DNA of 64,000 nt from Flavobacterium pisciphilum (lineage in GTDB: Bacteria > Bacteroidota > Bacteroidia > Flavobacteriales > Flavobacteriaceae). This document shows, in pieces, positions 34,895-43,840 of this stretch (positions are counted from its first letter, which is position 1; the number at the start of each line of letters is the position of its first letter). The position numbers and the translations under genes are program-made. The notes under the pieces are model-generated. The model was not told the DNA's origin, made no database searches, and saw only the letters and a program-made list of their open reading frames with translations. Where the stretch lies: assembly GCF_020905345.1 (NCBI RefSeq), contig NZ_JAJJMO010000001.1:1-64000 (forward strand), given 5' to 3'.

Positions 34895-36025
34895 TTAATT
34901 TAGAATTATAGATTTACCATGTGTTCTTTTTATAATTTGAGGTAATAAAAATGGAAATTGAATTAAGAACCACATTACCACTGTAGCTCCTTTCTTGTTT
35001 TGTAATAGCGAAGCAAGAAATCGACCTGTTTTTAATCTTCTCTTAAAATTGTAGTTCCATGATTTGGTGTACTCCTTTTCAAGCTCTTTTCTTGAAATGC
35101 TCTTTTTGGTATAAAAATCTATAATTAATTCAGAGGCAATTTTTGCACTGTGAATTGCCATTGCCATACCATTGCCACATAAAGGCTGTATTAAACCTGC
35201 GCTATCTCCAACCATTAGAATATGATTTTCTATTGCTGTTTTTTCTTCAAATGAAATCTGACTTATTGTAAGTGGTTTTTCGAATAGTGGTTTGCTATTG
35301 GTGAAAAATTGTCTTAGATACGGGTTTTTATAAATAATATTAGCTTGAAAATCATCAATGTTTCTGTATTTTTTAAAAGTATCAAAATGAACTAGATAGC
35401 AAATGTTTATTATGTCGTTTTCGACTTTTGAAACACCACAATATCCTCCTTCAAAATTATATAACCCAACGAGATCATTTGCAAATTCTCCGCTGTAGTG
35501 CCCTTTTACTGCAAGCCAAGGAGCTTTTTTTTGAATGAATTTGCGTTGTAGTTTTTGATCAAAATTAGAGCGTTTGCCAAAGGCACCTATGGCTATATTG
35601 GTTACATACGTTTCTGATTTTAAGGTTGTAATAGTAAATAACTCATTCTCAAAACTAATGTCTTCAACAGTATCATGAATTATCTCACATCCATTTTCGA
35701 TTGCTTTTTTATACAGCTGATAATCTAATGTGTAACGACTGAGTCCGAATCCTCCAAGAGGCAATTTGCAATGAATTAGTTTTCCATTTGATGCTGAGAA
35801 TTCTAATCGTGTAATTGCTACTGGGTTCAAGTCCTGAATTTTTAAGTCAAGCCAATCCAGATAAGGTTTGATTTCATTAGAGACATATTCACCACAAACT
35901 TTATGTTTTGGGAATTCGTTTTTTTCAATCAAAATCACTCGTAGTTTCATTTTGGATAAATGAATACCACAAGTAAGCCCTGCTAGTCCCCCACCAATAA
36001 TTACTACATCAGCATTTTTTTTCAT
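34895..36025 (-). CDS. FAD-dependent oxidoreductase (geranylgeranyl-reductase/hydroxylase type)
   Basis: A 376-aa flavoprotein: GGGLAGLTCGIHLSKM near residue 11 binds FAD, VCGEYVSNE follows near 42, and GDSAGLIQPLCGNGMAMAIHSA near 275 is the second FAD motif of the UbiH/geranylgeranyl-reductase group. It is the first gene of the operon. In the comparable Streptomyces cluster a flavin hydroxylase (SrsC) turns the methylated resorcinol into a quinone. A similar oxidation or a double-bond reduction is inferred here. Confidence 0.85.
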   Translation of the reverse strand: MKKNADVVIIGGGLAGLTCGIHLSKMKLRVILIEKNEFPKHKVCGEYVSNEIKPYLDWLDLKIQDLNPVAITRLEFSASNGKLIHCKLPLGGFGLSRYTLDYQLYKKAIENGCEIIHDTVEDISFENELFTITTLKSETYVTNIAIGAFGKRSNFDQKLQRKFIQKKAPWLAVKGHYSGEFANDLVGLYNFEGGYCGVSKVENDIINICYLVHFDTFKKYRNIDDFQANIIYKNPYLRQFFTNSKPLFEKPLTISQISFEEKTAIENHILMVGDSAGLIQPLCGNGMAMAIHSAKIASELIIDFYTKKSISRKELEKEYTKSWNYNFKRRLKTGRFLASLLQNKKGATVVMWFLIQFPFLLPQIIKRTHGKSIILN

Positions 36026-36240
36026 ATGTAGATACTATTCGTTTTTAACAGATATGATGCCGTCAATCTGGTTTTTATAAGATTTTAAAACCCCGACGAT
36101 TTAATGCTATAGCTAATTTAAGTAATTTCTTGATAGAAAAATCATTTTGAAATAAAATAGGTACTTGGGACTGAATAGTTACTAATTATTTTTTTTGAGG
36201 CTTGCAGATAACGTAGGCTCTAAATGCAGAATTTTTATTT

Positions 36241-36828
36241 TTAGCTTTTATTTATTCTCTCAAAAGATTGAATTATAGAATCCATTTGTCGACTGTATTT
36301 GTTTTCTTGATTTTTAAGTGTCCATGTTATGACCTGATAAAATTTGTCTTTATCTTCAATAAAAGCAAACTTCCAATAATAAAATGTAGAATCAATATCA
36401 GCTTTTCCTGTTATAGAAATAATTCTTGCGTTTAACCCATTTATTGTCGTTTTTTCAAGATCTGAGATAACATCAATAGAAATCCCTCTTTTTGTTATAA
36501 AGTCTAATACATAGTTAGAATAACCATCTAGATTTGATGGATATTGATTATTTGGATCGGTTGCATCATTTATATATATTTTATCAAGAACGGTGTGTTT
36601 GTGAATTGCATCATCAAATTCTGCTTTGGTATCTGTAATGACAATAGTATAGAGTTTCTTTTTAGTATTCTGATATTCTAATATGGCAACTTGGCTTATT
36701 GTATCTGTTTTAGATAAAAAAACTGGTAGATTAATTTTATGTTCATTATCTACTTGTATTGTTTCTGTTTTATAGTCAGATTCACATGAGCAAATAAAAA
36801 TAATCAATAGAGATAATAATTTTTTCAT
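36241..36828 (-). CDS. Probable lipoprotein
   Basis: A 195-aa protein from the ATG at 36828 (MKKLLSLLIIFICSCESD); an upstream in-frame ATG at 36852 gives a poorer leader. A lipobox-like FICSC near residue 15 predicts lipid attachment at a Cys. The mature part has strands and a final helix (YYWKFAFIEDKDKFYQVITWTL, then QMDSIIQSFERI), the shape of the PsbP/DUF1795-like fold often seen in Bacteroidota lipoproteins; that fold assignment is tentative. It is alone, between the polyketide operon and the RHS locus. Function unknown. Confidence 0.7.
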   Translation of the reverse strand: MKKLLSLLIIFICSCESDYKTETIQVDNEHKINLPVFLSKTDTISQVAILEYQNTKKKLYTIVITDTKAEFDDAIHKHTVLDKIYINDATDPNNQYPSNLDGYSNYVLDFITKRGISIDVISDLEKTTINGLNARIISITGKADIDSTFYYWKFAFIEDKDKFYQVITWTLKNQENKYSRQMDSIIQSFERINKS

Positions 36829-37036
36829 TTTTTTATAATTCAAATTAATCATACAAAAATAAAAAATAGTATTTATCTTATTTTAATACCTTTTTGCATG
36901 CTTGATATTAATCTCTATGATAAAAGGGTGTAAAATATAAAAGGGTGTAAAAATAGCATATAGTAATTGTATAACTGAATTTTAATAAAATTTAGCTTTA
37001 TTGTTATATTAGTAAAAATAGTACAAAAAAATTTAT

Positions 37037-37064
37037 TTTGTAAATAATATTTGTAATACATTTG
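37037..37064 (+). promoter_or_regulatory. Candidate promoter of the RHS gene
   Basis: TTTG at 37037-37040 and TACATTTG at 37057-37064 (TANNTTTG form), 16 nt apart, about 70 bp before the ATG at 37136. The spacing is one base shorter than the usual range. Confidence 0.35.
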
Positions 37065-37135
37065 TGACAAATAAATTTTTCACATCATATTAACAAAAGA
37101 CAAGAGGAATACTAATTGAGCAGCACCTATTAACT

Positions 37136-40100
37136 ATGTTATTAACCGATAACCATTTAACCATTGTGGTAGGGATCGATATCCACTTTACCACTTTACC
37201 TCCATTTAATCCATTTCACCCTTATATAGGTATTGTAATAGATCCATTCGACTATGTACCCTATTTAGGAACCAGTGTGCATGTAAATGGATTCAAACGT
37301 GGGAACTCAGATACCAGCGGTATTATAATCCCTCTAGTTCATATTCCGCTTTTTACCCCACCTTGGCTTATGACACCGATTATCGGACATGAGAGTATGA
37401 ACTTTTTTGCCTCACAAACCGTTTTTTCCGACAGTACCCGAATGAGTCCCAAAGGACATATGCTGATGACTTGTAATGATATTGGGATTCCGCTCTCCAT
37501 GAGTCTAGGAAAAACTAAAGTAGGTAAGAAAATGTTGCCCTTTGCTCCAACACTATTTGCACCAACTTCATTTTCATTACCTATTTCTACAGGAAAACCA
37601 GTAATGGTAGGAGGCCCTTATCCGCCAGATTGGGGAGGAATGCTAACAGGATTAGCAGCAAGTATCGGATTTAGTACGCTTATGAAAAAAGTTAGAGGAC
37701 TTGCTAAAAAAATTAACTTAAAAGGATCAAAAAGCCCAAAAGGACTTAAAGATTCACTCAGAAAATGTGCGCATGATCCTGTAAATCTTATAAATGGAGC
37801 TGTTATTTACGAAGGTAGCGATTTTGATATTGCAAGCCCAATACCATTAAACTGGGAAAGAGCTTGGTACTCTGATTCAAAATATATAGGCTGGCTCGGA
37901 CATGGTGTACACAGTATATATGACCGAGCAGTAGAACTATATCCAGAAGATGATGCATTAGGTCTGCGTATGGACGATGGGAGATTAGTGGTATTTCCGA
38001 CTTTACTACCCGATGAAGAATACTATCTGCGCGAAGAAAAAACAACCCTAAAAAGAACTCAAGAAGGGTATCAAGCCTACGATCATAAAAGCAAGCTATT
38101 TTATAATTTCACCCTATTTAATGGTAAAAAATACCAACTCACCCAAATAGCCAATCATGATGGATTAGCTATTGATTTTGAATTTACAGGTTATCACCTA
38201 AGTAAAATTATTGATGCATCAGGTAGAGAAATAAAAGTAAGTACTAAAGACAGATTTATTCAAAAATTAGAACTTGTAACACTTGAGAAAGACGAATTAC
38301 TAGTAGCCTACGAGTATGACGAGCATTTCAATATGATTGCAATTATCGATGCACTAGGTAAACCAACGCGCATTGAGTACGAAAATCATTTAATGGTAAA
38401 GAAAACCGATCGAAATGGACAAGCCTTTTATTGGGAATATGATAAACAAGACAAGTGTATTCACACTTGGGGCGACGGTGGCTGGCAAGAAGGTTGGATA
38501 GAATACTATACAGCAGAAGGCTATAACATAGTAACCGATGCTAATGGAGCTGTAAGAACCTATTATTACGAGCCAAACCAACTCGTAACCCAAGAGCAAG
38601 ACCCTATGGGTAACAGTATTTTTTATGACTATACTGAGTTCATGGAACTGTACCGAGAAATCGACCAAGAAGGACGAATTACGGGATACAATTACGATGA
38701 TATGGGAAATAAAATAGGTACAACCTATCCCGATGGTACAGAAGAAATGATGTTATACGATGATGAAAACCGTCCGTCGATAGCCATTGATCCCGAAGGA
38801 CAGAAAACAATCTATTTGTATCACAAAGAAAAAGAACATCAGCTAAAAACCATCATTGCACCTGATAAAACAAGTACCCATTTTACCTACAACAAAAAAG
38901 GACTATTGGCAAGCGTTGCCAAAAACAATAATAAATTGCAACTGGTTTACGACCAGCAGCACAATCTTATTGAATGGCGTGAAAACGACCAAAAGCTAAA
39001 ATCTTGGGAGTACAACCATCGAGGGCGTGTACAAGCCATTTACACTCCGATGCAAATGGCAGATTATTTTAGCTATGATGCCTTAGATAGGGTACAACAA
39101 ATTGTAGAGAAAGACAGTAACGTTATACAATTTAGTTATAATAATTATGACGAAGTAATAGCTTTAAAAGACAAAAAAAACAATATCAAGTTTAGTTATA
39201 CCCCACTAGGAAGTCTAGCCACAAGAGAGCAAAACGGTATAAAAGTGCGTTTTGACTACGACAAGATGGAACAGCTTAGTAGTATAAAAAATGAAGATAA
39301 CGAAAGCTATTATTTTGACCGAAATAAAGCAGGGTACATCATGCGCGAAACAGCATTTGATGGCTTAGTAAAAAAATACAACCGCAACCTTGTAGGTGAA
39401 GTGACCAAAATAGACCATGGAGGCGGAAAATATACCGAGTATGAACAAGATGCTTTAGGTCGCATAACTCGAGCTGACTACCACGATGGTACATGGGAAA
39501 CCTATACCTATAACAAAAATGGGCAATTAGTAGAAGCTACAAATCAAAATGTGAGTATCTATTTAGAGCGTAATGTAAACGGACGTATAACCAAAGAAAC
39601 TCAAAAACAACAGCTTGATACTAACGAGAATGGTATCAGTCTTACCGCAACCTACAATGCTTTAGGACAACGTACCAACATAAGTACTAGTTTAGGGGCA
39701 GATATCAACACCCATTACAATAGCAAAGGACAATTAGAGCGTATTGAAGCGCAAAGCAATGAACTCAAAGAACAACATCAAGCTTGGGAAACAACCTTAA
39801 AGCGAGATGAATTAGGACGCGAAATTGAGCGATACGCTACAGGAGGACTAAACATAAAAACGAGCTACAATAGCAGTGGCAAGCAAAAAGAGCAAGAAGT
39901 ATTTGCTAATGGAAAACGTACAGGTTCTCGTTACTACAACTGGGATACGAGCCAACAACTGCGTAGCGTAGTAAACCAACTCACTGGCGGTATGACCTTT
40001 TTTGATTATGATGACTTTGGTAACTTAGCTAAGGCAGATTATGATGGCAAAGGAGAATTGTACAAAACACCTGATGCAGTAGGTAATTTATACAAAACCC

Positions 40101-41341
40101 AAGACCGCAGTGATCGTAAGTATGGCAAAGGAGGAAAACTTTTGCAAGATGAAAAATACCATTACAAATACGATGAACTAGGGAATCTAATACACAAAAG
40201 TACTAGAAATATAAATGATCTGTTACAATTTGCAGCACCAACTAATTGGATGGACAAACTAGCTGGCAACAAAACAGAAGAGACTAGATTACAGCAAGAA
40301 CATGAACAGTGGCAACATGGTGATACTGGGTATACTTGGCTCGCCAACGGAATGCTTGAAAGTGTAACAAACCCAGATGGCAAAGTTGTATGTTTTGAAT
40401 ATGATGCGCTAGGAAGACGTACAGCAAAAATTGCAAACAAAGAAATTTTTAGATACTTTTGGGATGGTAACGTTCTTATCCATGAATGGAAATACGATTT
40501 AAAAGATCGACCAAAGTTAATTGTTGTTGAGGATGACTTAGTATACGATAAACCTGAACCAATTGAAAATCTGACAACTTGGGTATATGAAGATGGTTCT
40601 TTTGTACCGAGTGCTAAGATAATTGGAGAAGAAAAATTTTCAATAATTAGCGATTATATTGGTAGACCAATAGAAGTTTACAGTGAAGTTGGAGAATTAG
40701 TTTGGGAAACGGATTATGATATTTATGGTGGTCTAAAAGATTTTAAAGGAGATAGGGAATTTATTCCTTTTAGACAACTCGGGCAGTATGAAGATATAGA
40801 AACTGGATTGTATTATAATCGATTTAGATACTATAATCCTGATACTGGACTCTACTTAAGTCAAGACCCAATAGGGCTCGCTGGAAATAATCCTAACTTT
40901 TATGCTTATGTCCATGATTGCAATAGTTGGGTGGATGTATTTGGATTATCCGAAATGATTGATCCAAGTTTATTAAATTATTCTCAAGGATATGTAAATG
41001 GTCAAACTGAGGCCTATGAAAAAGCAATGAAAGATGGTACTTGGGATTGGAGCAAATTCCCTGATGATCATCAAACACCTAGTGCATTAAGAGTTGTTGA
41101 AGTCGATGGGAAATTGGTTTCTTTAGATAATAGAAGACTGTTAGCAGCTCAAAATGCAGGATTAACAGAAGTTCCAATGATCAAAGTACAACCTGGGGAT
41201 TCAATGCCTGGAGGCGGGACATATGGTAAAAATTTAAAAGGAAAATTAAATTCAAGACCTAAAAATAGACCAGATTTACCTAAAATTAACTTACCTGCCA
41301 CAGGAACCAATGTTAAACCAACTGTAATTGCATGCCATTAA
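37136..41341 (+). CDS. RHS-repeat polymorphic toxin with PAAR-like N-terminus and ParB-like toxic tip
   Basis: A 1401-aa protein without a signal peptide. Residues 1-195 look like a PAAR-like spike-tip region (HMLMTCNDIGIPLS, STGKPVMVGGPYPPD). Residues 210-1225 are YD repeats (for example FDYDDFGNLAKADYDGKG), which wrap into a shell around the toxin. The core ends with LYYNRFRYYNPDTGLYLSQD, with the DPIGL cleavage-type motif near residue 1244. The last 140 residues vary from family to family; here SALRVVEVDGKLVSLDNRR then LLAAQNAGL resembles the ParB-like nuclease toxins. The gene downstream should encode immunity. No secretion-system genes are in the window, so delivery (type VI or similar) is inferred from the PAAR-like part. 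Confidence 0.9.
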   Translation: MLLTDNHLTIVVGIDIHFTTLPPFNPFHPYIGIVIDPFDYVPYLGTSVHVNGFKRGNSDTSGIIIPLVHIPLFTPPWLMTPIIGHESMNFFASQTVFSDSTRMSPKGHMLMTCNDIGIPLSMSLGKTKVGKKMLPFAPTLFAPTSFSLPISTGKPVMVGGPYPPDWGGMLTGLAASIGFSTLMKKVRGLAKKINLKGSKSPKGLKDSLRKCAHDPVNLINGAVIYEGSDFDIASPIPLNWERAWYSDSKYIGWLGHGVHSIYDRAVELYPEDDALGLRMDDGRLVVFPTLLPDEEYYLREEKTTLKRTQEGYQAYDHKSKLFYNFTLFNGKKYQLTQIANHDGLAIDFEFTGYHLSKIIDASGREIKVSTKDRFIQKLELVTLEKDELLVAYEYDEHFNMIAIIDALGKPTRIEYENHLMVKKTDRNGQAFYWEYDKQDKCIHTWGDGGWQEGWIEYYTAEGYNIVTDANGAVRTYYYEPNQLVTQEQDPMGNSIFYDYTEFMELYREIDQEGRITGYNYDDMGNKIGTTYPDGTEEMMLYDDENRPSIAIDPEGQKTIYLYHKEKEHQLKTIIAPDKTSTHFTYNKKGLLASVAKNNNKLQLVYDQQHNLIEWRENDQKLKSWEYNHRGRVQAIYTPMQMADYFSYDALDRVQQIVEKDSNVIQFSYNNYDEVIALKDKKNNIKFSYTPLGSLATREQNGIKVRFDYDKMEQLSSIKNEDNESYYFDRNKAGYIMRETAFDGLVKKYNRNLVGEVTKIDHGGGKYTEYEQDALGRITRADYHDGTWETYTYNKNGQLVEATNQNVSIYLERNVNGRITKETQKQQLDTNENGISLTATYNALGQRTNISTSLGADINTHYNSKGQLERIEAQSNELKEQHQAWETTLKRDELGREIERYATGGLNIKTSYNSSGKQKEQEVFANGKRTGSRYYNWDTSQQLRSVVNQLTGGMTFFDYDDFGNLAKADYDGKGELYKTPDAVGNLYKTQDRSDRKYGKGGKLLQDEKYHYKYDELGNLIHKSTRNINDLLQFAAPTNWMDKLAGNKTEETRLQQEHEQWQHGDTGYTWLANGMLESVTNPDGKVVCFEYDALGRRTAKIANKEIFRYFWDGNVLIHEWKYDLKDRPKLIVVEDDLVYDKPEPIENLTTWVYEDGSFVPSAKIIGEEKFSIISDYIGRPIEVYSEVGELVWETDYDIYGGLKDFKGDREFIPFRQLGQYEDIETGLYYNRFRYYNPDTGLYLSQDPIGLAGNNPNFYAYVHDCNSWVDVFGLSEMIDPSLLNYSQGYVNGQTEAYEKAMKDGTWDWSKFPDDHQTPSALRVVEVDGKLVSLDNRRLLAAQNAGLTEVPMIKVQPGDSMPGGGTYGKNLKGKLNSRPKNRPDLPKINLPATGTNVKPTVIACH

Positions 41342-41354
41342 AAAATACTTATAA

Positions 41355-41822
41355 ATGAAAAATAAAATAATGCTAGAGCATTGGTCAAACGAAGAGTTGA
41401 TCGGAATAAATTCTTTGCAAAAATGCAATGGTGAAATTATAATATTAAATTGTTATAAAGTAAATAATCTAAATAATCCTTTATATTATTCATTTCCTCT
41501 TTGCGAAACTACTATAGAGAGTTTAGAGAAATTTAATACTGACATTTGGACAACTTTTGACGTTCTCTCAAATAGAATAGAAATTAATAACGAATATATC
41601 GTATTTGGTGGTGAAGGCGGGATGGGAAACGAAGGATTTATAGCCTGTACAGATTGTTCTAATAATTTCTTATGGGCTCTTTTTTTCACAGATTCAAATC
41701 CATTTTATAAAATAGAATTAGTTAATAATGAAATTCATGCTTTTTCATCATATGATTTAGTTTATAAAATAGATTTAAAAGATCCGAAAAACATCAATAT
41801 TTCTCATTGCATATGGAGATAA
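41355..41822 (+). CDS. Candidate immunity protein for the RHS toxin
   Basis: A 155-aa acidic cytosolic protein starting 13 bp after the RHS stop, the usual place for the cognate immunity gene. It is beta-rich with no signal peptide (IVFGGEGGMGNEGFIACTD, then FLWALFFTDSNPFYKIELV). I do not recognise a named immunity family. Role assigned from position only. Confidence 0.65.
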   Translation: MKNKIMLEHWSNEELIGINSLQKCNGEIIILNCYKVNNLNNPLYYSFPLCETTIESLEKFNTDIWTTFDVLSNRIEINNEYIVFGGEGGMGNEGFIACTDCSNNFLWALFFTDSNPFYKIELVNNEIHAFSSYDLVYKIDLKDPKNINISHCIWR

Positions 41823-41892
41823 TCCAGAAGCATTAGAAAAATGGAGAGAATCAGGTCAAAGAATGATCTCTTTTGATACTGATGAAATGTAA
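41818..41892 (+). pseudogene. Coding scrap (C-terminal tail)
   Basis: A frame reading NPEALEKWRESGQRMISFDT, then DEM and a stop, follows directly on the immunity gene in another frame and has no start. It looks like the tail of a lost toxin or immunity gene. Confidence 0.4.
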
Positions 41893-41910
41893 TATTCATT
41901 GATAAGGTTG

Positions 41911-42120
41911 TTAAACTAGCATTACAAGATAACCGTATAAATAAATTTTTAGAAACATTTTACTGTCATAACTCGGACGGCCTTCACCTTTGATGGTTTG
42001 TACGGCAAAACCAAGTTTGGCAAGGTCTACAAAGGTCACAAATGCATCTATAAAACGTACTTGATTATCGAGTGCGATAGCGTCTCCCTGCTGGCGCAAG
42101 CTTCTAGCTTGTGCACACAT
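41911..42120 (-). pseudogene. Transposase N-terminal fragment (IS1182-type)
   Basis: Sixty-nine codons include DNQVRFIDAFVTFVDLAKLG and then RPSYDSKMFLKIYLYGYL, the start of DDE transposases of the IS1182 kind (DNPVRxIDAFVdsLDLxxLGF...GRPxYdPkxxLKLYxYGYL). The catalytic part is missing and no terminal inverted repeats can be paired, so it is a remnant. It interrupts the row of RHS-linked genes. Confidence 0.75.
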
Positions 42121-42126
42121 CGATAT

Positions 42127-42166
42127 AAAACCACAAAACTCGCTAAATTAGCGGGTTTTGTGGTTT
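42127..42166. terminator. Hairpin sharing its core with the terminator at 44.7 kb
   Basis: A long stem AAAACCACAAAAC(T)CGCTAA against its complement. The half CGCTAAATTAGCGGGTTTTG is identical to part of 44700-44726. It may have ended a gene now lost. Confidence 0.6.
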
Positions 42167-42359
42167 TAAAAAGCTTATAATATAGTGTACGCAGGGGGGG
42201 TAAAAATCAATTGGAAAGCAAAAAAAATCTTTACAGAAGAATCGAGCTTTTAAAAAAATGAAATACTTTTTCTTTTTATTTGAAAGAAAAATCAGTTACT
42301 TTTGAAATTGTAGAGTAGGAGATTCTTTGAAAGGCAGTAGGTAATTTATTGAAAGTATA

Positions 42360-42877
42360 GTAGAGACTAGACTTTATTATAATAGATTTAGATACTATAA
42401 CCCTGAGGCTGGGCTTTATTTAAGTATAGACCCTTTATCAATTTTGGGAGGATTTAATCTTTATGCCTATGATTTCTCTCAAATAGCCCATTTTATAGAG
42501 CTTTAAACGGTGCACAAGAAGCCAGTGTTAAAGTAGGAGAAGTAATTAATCCGAAAGATATTACTGCTACCCATACTATACAACAACATATAGATGATGG
42601 TAGTCTACAAATTCAATATATATCAACAACAAAGAAAAAAGGAACTGCTGAATTTTATTCTAAGCGAAACCCTAAAAGAGGGGAAACAAATCCGAGTACA
42701 ATAATTGAAATTGAGACTGATAAACTTAGTTCTTCTAGTGTTTTTGATATGTCAAGCGGAATAGATCCACAAACAGGTAAAAAATTAGATATGCCAGCAT
42801 TACGCTATGCTACTAAAGATGCAGAAGTATTAATACAAGGAGCAATACCAGCAGGAGCATATAAAATTTGTAAATAA
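42360..42877 (+). pseudogene. Displaced RHS tip: end of an RHS core plus toxin domain, frameshifted
   Basis: One frame from 42360 reads VETRLYYNRFRYYNPEAGLY, then LSIDPLSILGGFNLYAYDF, the end of an RHS core very like the full gene. At about 42475 the frame changes, and a second frame continues SNSPFYRALNGAQEASVKVG through a new 120-residue tip to TAA at 42875. The tip contains IQYISTTKKKGTAEFYSK and DAEVLIQGAIPAGAYKI, which recall the S-T-T and E-containing strands of ADP-ribosyltransferase toxins. Upstream stops show that no RHS core is attached. It is a stored or dead cassette rather than a working toxin. The fold assignment is tentative. Confidence 0.7.
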
Positions 42878-42878
42878 G

Positions 42879-43193
42879 ATGAATGATTTTCAAAAAATAG
42901 AAAGAGTTGAAGAACAGATTTCTCAATACTATGAGATAGTATTTGATAATGATAGCGAAGATTATAATTATAATAAAATGCTTAAGAACAAGTTGAAAGA
43001 AATTATAATAAGCTCAAGAGATAATAATACAATAATTGAAAAAGCATTGTTTGTATTGGCTAAATCAACCGGATGTTCTGAGGACCAGGAAATTGCAGAT
43101 GACATTGTTGGTTATCTATTCGAAAATAAAATCATTAATAATAACCAATTAAAATTATTCTATGATAACTTGGGAACTAATAGATGGTTGTGA
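42879..43193 (+). CDS. Candidate immunity protein of the displaced toxin tip
   Basis: A 104-aa acidic, all-helical protein starting 1 bp after the end of the orphan tip. It reads like a stack of short helices (NDFQKIERVEEQISQYYEIV, KMLKNKLKEIIISS, DQEIADDIVGYLFENK). There is no signal peptide and no family I can name. Position and acidity suggest immunity to the tip at 42506-42877. Confidence 0.6.
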   Translation: MNDFQKIERVEEQISQYYEIVFDNDSEDYNYNKMLKNKLKEIIISSRDNNTIIEKALFVLAKSTGCSEDQEIADDIVGYLFENKIINNNQLKLFYDNLGTNRWL

Positions 43194-43212
43194 TGAATAG
43201 GAATGGAAATAA

Positions 43213-43416
43213 TTAGGTTTGTCAAAACCAGGATCTGGAAGATCTTTACCTTTAGATGTGGATAATTCATCTAGGGCAAAAGCCTTGGGATTAGATGTGC
43301 TACAAGAAAAAATGTCTGCTAGAATGGGTAGAGATGTTAACCTTAGAATATTTGATAGTGTAGAATCTGCAAGAAGTTCTAGTGCTACTAAAAGCTTAAT
43401 GATAAAATGTAATTAA
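43213..43416 (+). pseudogene. Second displaced toxin-tip fragment
   Basis: About 65 codons with no ATG (the best start is a TTG at 43219, with a stop just upstream): SKPGSGRSLPLDVDNSSRAK and on to a stop at 43416. It lacks any RHS core and is followed 2 bp later by a small gene of immunity type. It is most likely the end of another cassette. I do not recognise the toxin class. Confidence 0.5.
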
Positions 43417-43418
43417 TA

Positions 43419-43769
43419 ATGGTTAAATCATACTATGTTACTTTTGGTTATCTTGGAGAAGATAAAAACGAATTAGCTCAAATAATTTCTGATAAATTGA
43501 ATATTAATTTAGTTCCGATTTCAGGGGGGAGATTTGGGTATAGATTTGGAGAAATAGCAGAAACAATTTCTGTAATGGAAAATTACTTAGAATATGATGA
43601 TTGGTGGCAAGAAGACAATTACAGAAATTGCCCGACATTAGTAAAAGCATCATTCACAAAAGGTAAAAATATTGAAAAAGAAATTAAGGCTAATCATATA
43701 AGAGAAGTTTTAAAAACAATCCCAAATTTGCTTGAAATTAAATATGAAATTATAGAATCAGAAAAATGA
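43419..43769 (+). CDS. Candidate immunity protein, 116 aa
   Basis: A small soluble protein, 2 bp after the second tip fragment. It looks alpha/beta: a strand VKSYYVTFGYLG, a helix NELAQIISDKLN, strands INLVPISGGRFGYRF, then a C-terminal helix and strand (NHIREVLKTIPNLLEIKYEI). I recognise no named family. The immunity role is inferred from its place in the array. Confidence 0.6.
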   Translation: MVKSYYVTFGYLGEDKNELAQIISDKLNINLVPISGGRFGYRFGEIAETISVMENYLEYDDWWQEDNYRNCPTLVKASFTKGKNIEKEIKANHIREVLKTIPNLLEIKYEIIESEK

Positions 43770-43840
43770 GTTCTGTTTTGAAAATTTCAAATGTAGTCAA
43801 GACCCATTTAGTAAAATGCAATTGTTAAAAAATATACTCC

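Noticed and set aside
41998..42180. Plus-strand 60-codon frame
   Set aside because: It is the complement of the transposase fragment and runs into the hairpin; no protein-like pattern.
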